Below, one piece after another: positions 1-5,461 of a stretch of 5,461 nt of DNA. Below the pieces are notes generated by a model that searched no databases, had not been told where the DNA came from, and was given only the letters and a program-made list of their open reading frames with translations. The stretch is from Acidobacteriota bacterium (lineage in GTDB: Bacteria; Acidobacteriota; Terriglobia; Terriglobales; Acidobacteriaceae): contig JAJZNH010000894.1 of NCBI GenBank assembly GCA_021811745.1, positions 1 through 5,461 on the forward strand, given 5' to 3'. The position numbers and the translations under genes are program-made. The first letter of the stretch is position 1. Each line of letters opens with the position of its first letter.

Positions 1-816
1 GACAGCGCTGAGCAGAAACACCCCGGCGGTGAGGCGCGACATAGCGCGGATCGACAGATGTTCTTCGCGCACGAAGTAGGTGGGAAGCCAGGTAAGCAGG
101 AAATAGAAGAAGTAGTTCCCGCTGAAGTGGCCGAGGAAGGTTCCCCAGGCAGACCGCGTGCGTACCAACTGGGCGAAGCCGGCAACGGTCGGCACATCGC
201 AGGCGGATTGGTGTGCGGCGGTAACATGCCGCGGGCGAGGCATCACGCGCAGCCAGGGCAGGATCCACAGGAGGCCGGCAGCGCCCAGCACGAAGAAAAG
301 CATGCGCCAGCCAGAGTGCACGAGGATGAGCCCACCCAGAAAGGCTCCCAGGGCGGGGCCGATCTTTGTTCCAGTGTCGACGATGGCGTTGGCGCGTCCG
401 CGGTGCTGGGGCGGGAGTTCGGCAAAGATGCGCGAATAGCAGGGATAGGCCACCGATTCGCCGACGCCGAGGAGCAAGAGGACGAGGAACAGGGTGGTGA
501 GTCCCGAGGTGAAACCGGCAAGGATGGTAGCCACCGACCACAAACTGTAGCCGCCGAGCATGACCCAGCCTACGGGCAGCCTGTCCGCCAGATAGCCGGC
601 CACACCGAAGATCTGCATCAGCGCGTAGGTCCAGAAGAAGGCGGAGAGCAAAGCGCCAAGCCGCAGCGGATCCAGCGCAAATTGGTGTGCGATGAGCGGC
701 GCGGAGATGGAGAGGTTGCTGCGGTCGCTGTAATTCACCACGACGGAGATGGTCAGCAGCAGAACCATCATCCATTGCCGGTGTGACATTTCCGGTGATC
801 GGGCGTAATTTGCCAT
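1..816 (-). CDS. MFS transporter, anion:cation symporter (ACS) type, N-terminal 272 residues
   Basis: The reading frame is open from the ATG at 816 to the window edge, so the C-terminal third (about five helices) is missing. It is an inner-membrane secondary transporter. Visible features: helix 1 at about residues 15-30 ending in NYSDRSNLSISAP (28-40), close to the YxDRxNLSxAxP signature of the ACS family (hexuronate, glucarate, phthalate and similar anions); the MFS loop 2-3 motif GYLADRLPVG (74-83); GVGESVAYPCYSRI (117-130) in helix 4; HRGRANAIVDTGTKIGPALG (138-157) through helix 5; a charged central loop (about 190-222); and NYFFYFLLTWLPTYFV (234-249) in helix 7, also typical of ACS members. 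The ATG has no strong ribosome site; Met10 is an alternative start. It lies 116 bp downstream of the cupin gene in the same direction, so co-transcription is possible. The substrate is not known; an organic or sugar-acid anion is inferred from family only. Confidence 0.9.
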   Translation of the reverse strand, partial: MANYARSPEMSHRQWMMVLLLTISVVVNYSDRSNLSISAPLIAHQFALDPLRLGALLSAFFWTYALMQIFGVAGYLADRLPVGWVMLGGYSLWSVATILAGFTSGLTTLFLVLLLLGVGESVAYPCYSRIFAELPPQHRGRANAIVDTGTKIGPALGAFLGGLILVHSGWRMLFFVLGAAGLLWILPWLRVMPRPRHVTAAHQSACDVPTVAGFAQLVRTRSAWGTFLGHFSGNYFFYFLLTWLPTYFVREEHLSIRAMSRLTAGVFLLSAV

Positions 817-932
817 CCGTATCTCGCTGTCTTCAGGAAAAAGGAAAGGCTTGGCCAGCCGTTGGTTCATTATGGAATACCGCGGCGCCAATGAGCGGCA
901 TTGTGCAGATGCGGCAGTAATCCGCAGAGCAC

Positions 933-1571
933 CTATTTCGGCTCCACGATGATTGCCCAGAAGTCTGTTTGTCCCAGGTTGTGCCCCTTGTGCGTGGCTG
1001 CCCAGTGCCAGGCAATCTCGTCTGTTTTCAGGTCCACCGGCTCTTTCTTGCCGTTGGGCAGAATATGTTCGAGCGTTGCTCCGGCAAGCACGACGACGAC
1101 GCGGTCATGGTGAGTATGCAACGGCTCCGATTCCTGGGACGCAATCCGGATGCTGTAAACGCGGGCGTAGCGGTTATCGAGAAGGATCTTGTAACTCGGC
1201 GTCAACCCCGCGCTGCCCCATGTTTCAGGCTTGCCGGCGGTGAGGAACTCAATACGGGCGAAGTGCAACGGCAAGGCGCCATCGTTTTTGATGGCGGTGA
1301 ACCCGATACCGTGAAAGATGACGCCTCCTCTTCTGAAAGCCTGCGCCTGCGCGCCGCCGCCGGAGGCGATGAACTGGGCCGAGCCATTCGCCATGGGAAC
1401 GACGACGCTGGGGTGATCGCTGAGGATCGCCTCTGACTCACCCGGCGCAAGCGTGTCCTCAGTGACGGCGACTATGGGGTTCTTGATCTTCTCAACGCTG
1501 GAGGCGGCTGAAAGGGCCGGCGCGGCGATCAGAGACAGTCCGATGCAGACGGATAAGGACCAGGAGCGCAT
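933..1571 (-). CDS. Exported cupin-fold protein, 212 aa
   Basis: Residues 1-22 look like a Sec signal peptide: Arg2, a hydrophobic core (about 4-19), then APALSA with likely cleavage near Ala22. The mature protein seems to hold two beta-rich halves. The second (about 136-212) resembles a cupin: PLHTHHDRVVVVLAG (150-164) gives the HxH of motif 1 (His152, His154), and THKGHN (193-198) gives the H(x)3N of motif 2 (His194, Asn198). The Glu usual in motif 1 is absent, with Asp156/Arg157 nearby instead. The first half (about 35-112) has the LAPGE turn but no metal-binding histidines in place, so it may be structural. Ligand and reaction are unknown; a metal-bound periplasmic sugar or organic-acid binding role is inference. 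The start is fixed by a strong AAAGGAGG site. It precedes the transporter gene in the same direction. Confidence 0.75.
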   Translation of the reverse strand: MRSWSLSVCIGLSLIAAPALSAASSVEKIKNPIVAVTEDTLAPGESEAILSDHPSVVVPMANGSAQFIASGGGAQAQAFRRGGVIFHGIGFTAIKNDGALPLHFARIEFLTAGKPETWGSAGLTPSYKILLDNRYARVYSIRIASQESEPLHTHHDRVVVVLAGATLEHILPNGKKEPVDLKTDEIAWHWAATHKGHNLGQTDFWAIIVEPK

Positions 1572-1575
1572 ATTC

Positions 1576-1583
1576 CCTCCTTT
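1576..1583 (-). promoter_or_regulatory. Shine-Dalgarno site of the cupin gene
   Basis: AAAGGAGG on the minus strand, 4 nt before the ATG at 1571. It is a near-perfect anti-16S match with slightly short spacing, and it fixes the start that leaves an intact signal peptide. Confidence 0.75.
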
Positions 1584-1628
1584 CTGTGATCCCGATGCGA
1601 TTCCACTCCCGCCTATGCGGTGTCTGAA

Positions 1629-1634
1629 ATCATA
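1629..1634 (-). promoter_or_regulatory. Possible -10 element for the cupin gene
   Basis: TATGAT on the minus strand matches TATAAT at five of six bases and would give a leader of about 50 nt before the cupin ATG. The hexamer 17 nt upstream (GTCAAA) is not a good -35 box, so this is only a candidate. Confidence 0.25.
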
Positions 1635-1790
1635 GCCTGATTCTCATTGGTTTGACTTTCGGCGTGGATCGATGGTGGTTACGGTGTCTCCTGCCGTTCC
1701 TGACGGAATTGGACGCGCAGATGCCATCCGGAGCCGGTTCGGCAGTTCCTTGCTCCTGCTACTGTGGATGCAGTTTGACGGCTGCAGTTC

Positions 1791-1809
1791 AATTCGGCGT
1801 ATTGTTGCC
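1791..1809 (+). repeat. Imperfect direct repeat, left copy
   Basis: AATTCGGCGTATTGTTGCC matches the copy at 2481-2499 at 16 of 19 positions. The two copies bracket the signal peptidase remnant. With three mismatches it may be chance. Confidence 0.3.
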
Positions 1810-1853
1810 ACGGCTTCAATTCAATTTCGCGGAAGATCGAGCTCCAGGCTGTC

Positions 1854-2456
1854 GTGGGGCCGGCGGTCCGGAGTGCATTGACGGCTGACTGCCTTTCATT
1901 CGGGGATGCGGCGGTGTTCATCAAGGCGGCGTTTTCGCCCGGTGATCCAACAGACGCCAATGGTAATCCTGAGGATCTTTTCCTGGTCAAGCGTCTCATA
2001 GCCGTGCCGGGCGATCACATTCACCTGCGCAATGGCATTGTGATCATTAACGGCGTGGCGCAGTCGGAGCCCTGCGTCCAGTCCACCTCGCCGGAGACCT
2101 TCAATGAGTTTCTCGATGATTTTCCGGCCATGCCGCCCGCTGAGGTTCCTGGTTCGACCCAATCGTAGAATGGCTCCTTTCCGAAATACATCGAGGACGG
2201 AGATCTCGTTGTGCCTCCGGGCATGTACTTCATGATGGGCGACAACCGGCAAAATAGGGAGGATTCGCGCTACTGGGGATTTGTGCCGCGCGCCATCATC
2301 ATTGGCCGTCCGCTGCTCAAGTACTGGTCGTTCAAGGCCACGGAGGAACAACTTGAACGGGCAGGATCCGCTCATCGGCTCGCATGGATCGGCCAGGTCC
2401 TCGTGCAATTGTTCCCAGACACGCGGTGGAAACGCGCCTTTCACGTTATTCATTAA
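1854..2456 (+). pseudogene. lepB: Type I signal peptidase remnant: amber codon, no N-terminus
   Basis: One frame reads through the back part of a family S26 signal peptidase, interrupted only by TAG at 2166-2168. Before the stop: GDAAVF (from 1902, box C) and LVKRLIAVPGDHIHLRNG (box D), with the general-base lysine AAG at 1989-1991, then the DDFPAMPP segment common in acidobacterial forms. After the stop, same frame: DGDLVVPPGMYFMMGDNR and EDSRYWGFVPR (box E, 2238-2279), then an apparently complete C-terminus ending RAFHVIH. The membrane anchor and nucleophile serine box are not found upstream, so no active enzyme is expected. TGG to TAG would explain the stop, since relatives often carry Trp near here. 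In box E, Arg replaces the Ser usual in NxSxDSR. The GTG at 1854 is only the left limit of the open part; homology is clear from about 1896. It is the only rightward gene-like unit and converges on ctaA. A functional copy presumably exists elsewhere (inference). Confidence 0.85.
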
Positions 2457-2480
2457 ACCGAAATTGAACGATTCCGATTG

Positions 2481-2499
2481 AATTCGGTGCATTGTGGCC
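2481..2499 (+). repeat. Imperfect direct repeat, right copy
   Basis: AATTCGGTGCATTGTGGCC, 16 of 19 positions identical to 1791-1809, lies 24 bp past the end of the signal peptidase remnant. Confidence 0.3.
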
Positions 2500-2521
2500 G
2501 CACCACGGGCTCTGCTGGCTA

Positions 2522-2557
2522 CCCCCATGCGCCTCGCTTTTGGACACCTGATGGGGG
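2522..2557. terminator. Hairpin between the convergent signal peptidase remnant and ctaA
   Basis: CCCCCAT (2522-2528) pairs with ATGGGGG (2551-2557), a perfect 7-bp stem with a 22-nt loop. It sits where two converging units would both need to end. There is no T-run on either strand and the loop is long, so intrinsic termination is doubtful. Confidence 0.25.
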
Positions 2558-2598
2558 AAACCTCCCTCGCTCGATCTACTATCTCGGTTCGCGACGGA

Positions 2599-3570
2599 CT
2601 AACGCCGCCGCTCTCCAGCTTCCTTGGGCTGGAGCGTCAGACGCGCCGCCAATACCACCAGTGCGGCCCACAGCACGTCAGCGCCGAGCAGGTGCACGAT
2701 TTGCAGCCAGACCGGCGCCAGCAGGATGACATCAAGCAGGCCCAGCAGATATTGCACTGCCAGCAGGATCAGGACCAGTGCAGAGAGACTGCGATTGTCC
2801 CAGTAGGCGGAGCGCTTGACGGCGCGCACCAGAAGCCAGATGAGAAAGACGCTGGAGAGGAAGGCGACGGTAGGGTGCGTCCAGCGCCAGCGTACCAGCC
2901 ACGCGCTTGTCGAGGAGAAGTCCTCCGTCAGAGCCGTACTCAGTGAAGATGCCGGGAAGAGCGTGTCGCCCAGCGCGGCCAGTGAGCCGGTAACACCGAC
3001 GATCAGGATGATGACAACACAGGAGATGGCTCCCGCGGGGGCGACGACGCGGATGCGGTCTCTCAAATAGCCCTCACTGCGGCTGAGCATGTGTGCGGTG
3101 AGGGTAAGCGCGGCCAGCAAGAGCAGCGTATTGGTCAGGTGCAACGCGAGGTAGGGCGCGCGCAGCGGCGACTGGCTTCCTGCGGTTAGGCCGAGCTTGA
3201 CGAGGAGCGCTCCGAGAGCGGCTTCAACCAGCGTGAAGATCACGGCGGCAACGACAGCACTGCGCGCCAGGTGGCCGCGCCTGGTCGCGGCGAAGGTCCA
3301 GATCAGCAGTCCCACGACAGAGAAAAACGAAATGCCGCTGGTGATGCGGTGAGTGAACTCGATCATGGTGGCTTCGCTGGCGGAGTGCTGGATGACGGTG
3401 CCGTTGCACAGAGGCCAGTGGTCGCCGCAGCCCGCTCCCGAGCCGGTGGCGCGAACCAGAGCGCCCCAAAGAATGACGGCGATAAAGTAGGCCAACACTC
3501 CCCAGGCGAAGCGGCGCAATGCGCGTGAGGGAAGGCGCTGGGCATCTACAGAAGCAGCGGCAAGAGGCAC
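2599..3570 (-). CDS. ctaA: Heme A synthase (COX15/CtaA family), 323 aa
   Basis: Integral membrane enzyme that oxidises the C8 methyl group of heme O to the formyl group of heme A, for aa3-type terminal oxidases. Counting from the GTG at 3570 there are eight predicted helices (about 22-38, 76-95, 103-125, 141-162, 178-200, 232-251, 262-285, 288-311). Visible motifs: GALVRATGSGAGCGDHWPLC with the loop cysteine pair Cys48/Cys55 in Cx6C spacing; EFTHR with Glu71/His74; heme-ligand histidines His144 (LALHLTN), His232 (WTHPTVAF) and His293 (QIVHLLGADVLW). GDTLFPASS (201-209) is a loop I associate with acidobacterial and related members. The frame could extend to a TTG at 3639 (23 more residues), but AGGGAG lies 9 nt before this GTG, which I prefer. 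It is downstream of ackA by 160 bp with no clear promoter or terminator between. Confidence 0.93.
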   Translation of the reverse strand: MPLAAASVDAQRLPSRALRRFAWGVLAYFIAVILWGALVRATGSGAGCGDHWPLCNGTVIQHSASEATMIEFTHRITSGISFFSVVGLLIWTFAATRRGHLARSAVVAAVIFTLVEAALGALLVKLGLTAGSQSPLRAPYLALHLTNTLLLLAALTLTAHMLSRSEGYLRDRIRVVAPAGAISCVVIILIVGVTGSLAALGDTLFPASSLSTALTEDFSSTSAWLVRWRWTHPTVAFLSSVFLIWLLVRAVKRSAYWDNRSLSALVLILLAVQYLLGLLDVILLAPVWLQIVHLLGADVLWAALVVLAARLTLQPKEAGERRR

Positions 3571-3579
3571 GGATGAAGT

Positions 3580-3585
3580 CTCCCT
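3580..3585 (-). promoter_or_regulatory. Shine-Dalgarno site favouring the GTG start of ctaA
   Basis: AGGGAG on the minus strand, 9 nt before GTG at 3570. The upstream TTG (3639) has no comparable site. Starting here leaves about 20 residues before the first helix. Confidence 0.55.
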
Positions 3586-3730
3586 AGGCAACCCTTCAGT
3601 GTAGAACAGGTGCGAGACGGCTGCCTCCGATGGCCGCAACGCGCGGCATTACGCGCATGACAAATAAGGGCGATCGATAAAGAATTTGGTGAGAATCATC
3701 TGTACCGCAATCAGCGATCATTTCTCCCGA

Positions 3731-4927
3731 TCACTCACCCATGAGGCGGATCACGTGGTTCACGATCATTAAATCTTCGGCGGGCGGAATCACGCGTACC
3801 GTTACCGGTGAGTCTTTCGCGGAGATGATCGCGGGGCCACGTACATTGTTGCGTGCTGGATCGAGCACAATACCCAAAGCGCCCAGGCCCGAGCAGATTT
3901 CGGCGCGGGAGGCGATGTCGTTTTCGCCGATACCGCCGGTGAAGACGAGCATATCGAGCCCGCCCAGCTCGGCCACAAAGCTGCCAATCCACTTGGCGAT
4001 GGTCCAGGTGAATTTGTCCACAGCGAGGCGCGCTTTGGCATTGCCGGCCTGGATGGCTTCGCGCAGCTCGCGCATATCGTTGGAAAGGCCGCTCACGCCC
4101 AGCAGGCCGGCCTTCTTGCTGGCAACCACCTCCAGCTTGTCGGCGGCGGCGGTGGCATCGCTCGTGGTCTCCGCAATCTTGCGCAGGATGAAGAGCAGCA
4201 CGCCGGGATCGATGTCACCGGTGCGCGTGCCGCTGATCAGGCCGCCGGTCGGCGTGAGGCCCATCGACGTGTCGAGGCACTGACCATTGCGAATGGCGGT
4301 GATGGAAGCGCCATTGCCAAGATGCGCGACGATGAGCTTCCCCGGCACGCTGGGCTGGAGCTGGTGGACGATCGATTCATAGGAAATGCCGTGATAGCCG
4401 TACCGCCGCACGCCCATCGCCGCATACTCGTCGGGGATGGGCATGTGCGTGACCACCTCGGGCATGGTGCGATGGAAGTAGGTGTCGAGACAGACAAAGT
4501 TGGGCACGCCGGGAAAAATGTGCAACGACTCGCGCATGATGTAGATGGCGATAGGCGTGTGCAGCGGCGCGAAGGCGGTATAGCGCTCCATCTCGTCGAT
4601 CAGCTCCGGCGTGATGAGCTGGTTCTTCTGCACCGTCGGGCCGCCGCAGACCATGCGATGGCCAATCGCTACGGGCATGGGAAACTTGCCGGAGTGCAAA
4701 GCATCGGCCACCAGCTTGAAAGCGACGGCGCGCGTGGGCAGTGCCGGGTTTTGATCCACGAGCTTTTTGCCATCGGCGTCTTTGATCCAGAACTGACCGA
4801 GATCGGTGCCGATGCCATCGACTGCGCCCTCGAAGAGTTTGGTTCGCTGGCCGTTGACAGCCTCATAGCCGGAGAACTTGATTGAAGAAGAACCGCTGTT
4901 CAAAACCAGTACGGGCAAAGAAGGCAT
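3731..4927 (-). CDS. ackA: Acetate kinase, 398 aa
   Basis: Cytoplasmic enzyme that interconverts acetyl phosphate plus ADP with acetate plus ATP. Length matches the family (about 400). Active-site residues known from the Methanosarcina enzyme can be placed: LNSGSSSIKF (Asn10, Ser13, Ser15, Lys17), GHR (Arg91), PLHTP (His123), LDTYFHRTMP (Asp148), RRYGYHG (His179), HLGNGAS (Asn205), SGTRTGDIDPG (Arg235), FTGGIGEN (Glu335) and PPAEDLMI (Glu384). Departures from the common pattern: GHRMVCGG has Cys94 where His is usual; YGYHG has Tyr for Phe; GLTPTGGLISGTRTG replaces the usual GLTPLEGL-MGTRSG. All essential residues remain, so activity is expected. GAGG lies 9 nt before the ATG. It follows the phosphoketolase gene by 182 bp in the same direction, consistent with a joint job: phosphoketolase makes acetyl phosphate and this kinase harvests ATP from it. 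Confidence 0.97.
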   Translation of the reverse strand: MPSLPVLVLNSGSSSIKFSGYEAVNGQRTKLFEGAVDGIGTDLGQFWIKDADGKKLVDQNPALPTRAVAFKLVADALHSGKFPMPVAIGHRMVCGGPTVQKNQLITPELIDEMERYTAFAPLHTPIAIYIMRESLHIFPGVPNFVCLDTYFHRTMPEVVTHMPIPDEYAAMGVRRYGYHGISYESIVHQLQPSVPGKLIVAHLGNGASITAIRNGQCLDTSMGLTPTGGLISGTRTGDIDPGVLLFILRKIAETTSDATAAADKLEVVASKKAGLLGVSGLSNDMRELREAIQAGNAKARLAVDKFTWTIAKWIGSFVAELGGLDMLVFTGGIGENDIASRAEICSGLGALGIVLDPARNNVRGPAIISAKDSPVTVRVIPPAEDLMIVNHVIRLMGE

Positions 4928-4936
4928 TCAAAAGTA

Positions 4937-4941
4937 CCTCT
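4937..4941 (-). promoter_or_regulatory. Shine-Dalgarno site of ackA
   Basis: AGAGG on the minus strand ends 9 nt before the ATG at 4927, supporting that start, which is also the one that places the LNSGSSS motif at the usual distance from the N-terminus. Confidence 0.6.
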
Positions 4942-4974
4942 GAGAGTTATGGCTGAGCAGGTCAGCGAGTTAGC

Positions 4975-4987
4975 CGCGCTTCGCGCG
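4975..4987. repeat. Short GC hairpin upstream of ackA
   Basis: CGCGC-TTC-GCGCG, a perfect 5-bp stem with a 3-nt loop, lies about 50 bp before the ackA start and just outside the composite repeat. On the transcribed strand it would fold in the ackA leader. There is no T-run, so it is not a terminator. Confidence 0.4.
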
Positions 4988-4989
4988 TG

Positions 4990-5133
4990 TTAGCGGAGTT
5001 AGGGAGACGCCGAATAAGTCCTGGTATTGAATTCTGCATCTCCTTAGGGGCTAAAGCCCGGTTGATCTGTTGGCTGTTTCGGCACGACTAAAGTCGTGCC
5101 TCGACTTATTCAGCGATTCCTTAGCGGTGTTAG
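4990..5133. repeat. Composite repeat element filling the phosphoketolase-ackA gap
   Basis: Nested, nearly symmetric structure. Outer direct repeats: TTAGCGGAGTTAG (4990-5002) and TTAGCGGTGTTAG (5121-5133), 12 of 13 identical. Six bases inward on each side lie inverted repeats: GCCGAATAAGTC (5009-5020) and GACTTATTCAGC (5103-5114), 11 of 12 complementary. Inside are two hairpins with the same TAAA loop: GGGC-TAAA-GCCC (5048-5059) and GGCACGAC-TAAA-GTCGTGCC (5081-5100, perfect 8-bp stem). A further 20-nt direct repeat pairs 5031-5050 with 5108-5127 (15 of 20). It encodes nothing recognisable. It resembles a REP-like or miniature inverted-repeat element; I recall similar CTAAAG hairpins in acidobacterial intergenic DNA but cannot verify that here. 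Its right end overlaps the phosphoketolase 3' end. Confidence 0.65.
5081..5100. repeat. Perfect 8-bp hairpin with TAAA loop
   Basis: GGCACGAC/GTCGTGCC around TAAA, 9 bases beyond the phosphoketolase stop codon in the direction of transcription. In RNA it could shield the upstream message from 3' decay or attenuate ackA. No T-run follows on the minus strand, so a classical intrinsic terminator is unlikely. Confidence 0.6.
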
Positions 5134-5461
5134 TTCATTCCTGGGTTGCGGCCAGCGCCAGTCCCTTACTTCAGGAAGGTCGTCGCCGTTTTCGGCTACA
5201 TACAGGCGATGGCGCTGGATCTCCTCGGAGTACCACTGCCGCGCGGCATCAGCTTGCGAGGCAAGGCGCGGTACGCGCAGGATGGCATCGAGCGCCAGTT
5301 GGAAACGGTCAATGTTGTTGAGCACGCACATGTCAAAGGGCGTGGTTGTCGTGCCCTCTTCCTTGTAGCCGCGCACGTGAAGGTGATCGTGGTTGTGCCG
5401 GCGATAAGTGAGCCGGTGAATGAGCCAAGGATAGCCGTGAAAAGCGAAGACCACCGGGATT
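5110..5461 (-). CDS. xfp: Phosphoketolase, C-terminal 116 residues (gene cut by window edge)
   Basis: The frame is open to the right edge, so about 85% of the roughly 800-residue enzyme lies outside. Phosphoketolase is a cytoplasmic thiamine-diphosphate enzyme that cleaves xylulose-5-phosphate (and often fructose-6-phosphate) with phosphate to acetyl phosphate plus glyceraldehyde-3-phosphate (or erythrose-4-phosphate). The C-terminal domain is easily recognised: [20 protein letters not shown], then [37 protein letters not shown], and the closing [14 protein letters not shown]. Many relatives end at about this last motif, but here 13 more residues follow ([13 protein letters not shown]). They and the TGA stop lie in or beside the right arm of the composite repeat, so the tail looks repeat-derived. 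ackA follows 182 bp downstream in the same direction. Substrate preference cannot be judged from this part. Confidence 0.95.
   Translation of the reverse strand, partial: IPVVFAFHGYPWLIHRLTYRRHNHDHLHVRGYKEEGTTTTPFDMCVLNNIDRFQLALDAILRVPRLASQADAARQWYSEEIQRHRLYVAENGDDLPEVRDWRWPQPRNELTPLRNR

Larger units (their letters stand above)
1572..1853. other. Divergent intergenic region without a defensible gene
   Basis: This stretch separates the leftward cupin gene from the rightward signal peptidase remnant. Short open frames cross it on both strands, but none has a recognisable motif or convincing ribosome site. If the signal peptidase was once complete, its anchor and catalytic serine should be encoded here. 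The frame used downstream is closed at 1776-1778 (TGA) and holds no SMxPT-like box after that. In another frame VATASIQ (near 1800-1820) loosely recalls the serine box, but that is too weak to claim. Confidence 0.5.

Noticed and set aside
58..786. 242-codon open frame on the plus strand
   Set aside because: It is the mirror of the transporter gene. The minus-strand frame gives clear MFS helices and motifs; this one is charged, low in hydrophobic segments and unrecognisable.
910..926. Hairpin TGCGG-(7 nt)-CCGCA just after the cupin stop as a terminator
   Set aside because: The stem is only 5 bp and no T-run follows on the minus strand; it is within chance expectation for this GC content.
1652..1888. 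Short plus-strand frames considered as the lost signal peptidase N-terminus
   Set aside because: Fragments such as QMPSGAGSAVP or VATASIQ vaguely recall the serine box, but they lie in different frames from the remnant and lack a following GDxxxV-type match.
1896..2528. 210-codon open frame on the minus strand opposite the signal peptidase remnant
   Set aside because: The plus strand carries boxes C, D and E of signal peptidase; the opposite frame is a GC-rich shadow without any motif or ribosome site.
3571..3730. Promoter for ctaA in the ackA-ctaA gap
   Set aside because: Several TTG-like -35 boxes occur (for example TTGTCA), but none has a plausible -10 at 16-18 nt spacing. GATC-rich repeats near 3715-3732 are too short to call.
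3741..4283. 180-codon open frame on the plus strand within ackA
   Set aside because: Same reason: an antisense shadow of a complete, conserved enzyme.
4322..4885. 187-codon open frame on the plus strand within ackA
   Set aside because: Acetate kinase residues are all accounted for on the minus strand, and this frame is its complement.

Overview
The window reads as chromosomal DNA of a GC-rich, respiring bacterium. The best guess is an acidobacterium (Terriglobales-like). This is inferred from the style of the heme A synthase (a GDTLFPASS loop), the signal peptidase type, the phosphoketolase/acetate kinase pair, and short intergenic hairpins with a CTAAAG core. No rRNA, tRNA or housekeeping marker is present to confirm it.

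Layout, left to right. Positions 1-816 (minus) hold the first 272 residues of a major facilitator transporter of the anion:cation symporter type, cut by the left edge. Positions 933-1571 (minus) encode an exported cupin-fold protein, upstream of the transporter in the same direction. Positions 1572-1853 hold no gene I can defend. Positions 1854-2456 (plus) are the only rightward gene-like segment. It is the back two thirds of a type I signal peptidase, with an in-frame amber codon and without the membrane anchor and catalytic serine, so I call it a pseudogene. It converges on ctaA (2599-3570, minus), a heme A synthase. Upstream of ctaA, in the same direction, lie a complete acetate kinase (3731-4927) and the C-terminal part of a phosphoketolase (5110-5461, cut by the right edge).

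How the genes work together. Phosphoketolase splits xylulose-5-phosphate and/or fructose-6-phosphate to acetyl phosphate, and acetate kinase turns acetyl phosphate plus ADP into acetate plus ATP. The two genes are in order and co-oriented, which is a classic pairing. ctaA follows after 160 bp and supplies heme A for aa3-type oxidases; whether it shares a transcript is unknown. The cupin/transporter pair may handle a sugar acid or other organic anion, but the substrate is not visible.

The least ordinary features are two. One is a composite repeat of about 145 bp (4990-5133) that fills the phosphoketolase-acetate kinase gap, carries inverted repeats, direct repeats and two TAAA-loop hairpins, and supplies the phosphoketolase stop codon and last residues. 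The other is the signal peptidase remnant with one nonsense codon in an otherwise readable frame. I found no CRISPR array, transposase, defence system or clearly new multi-gene system.
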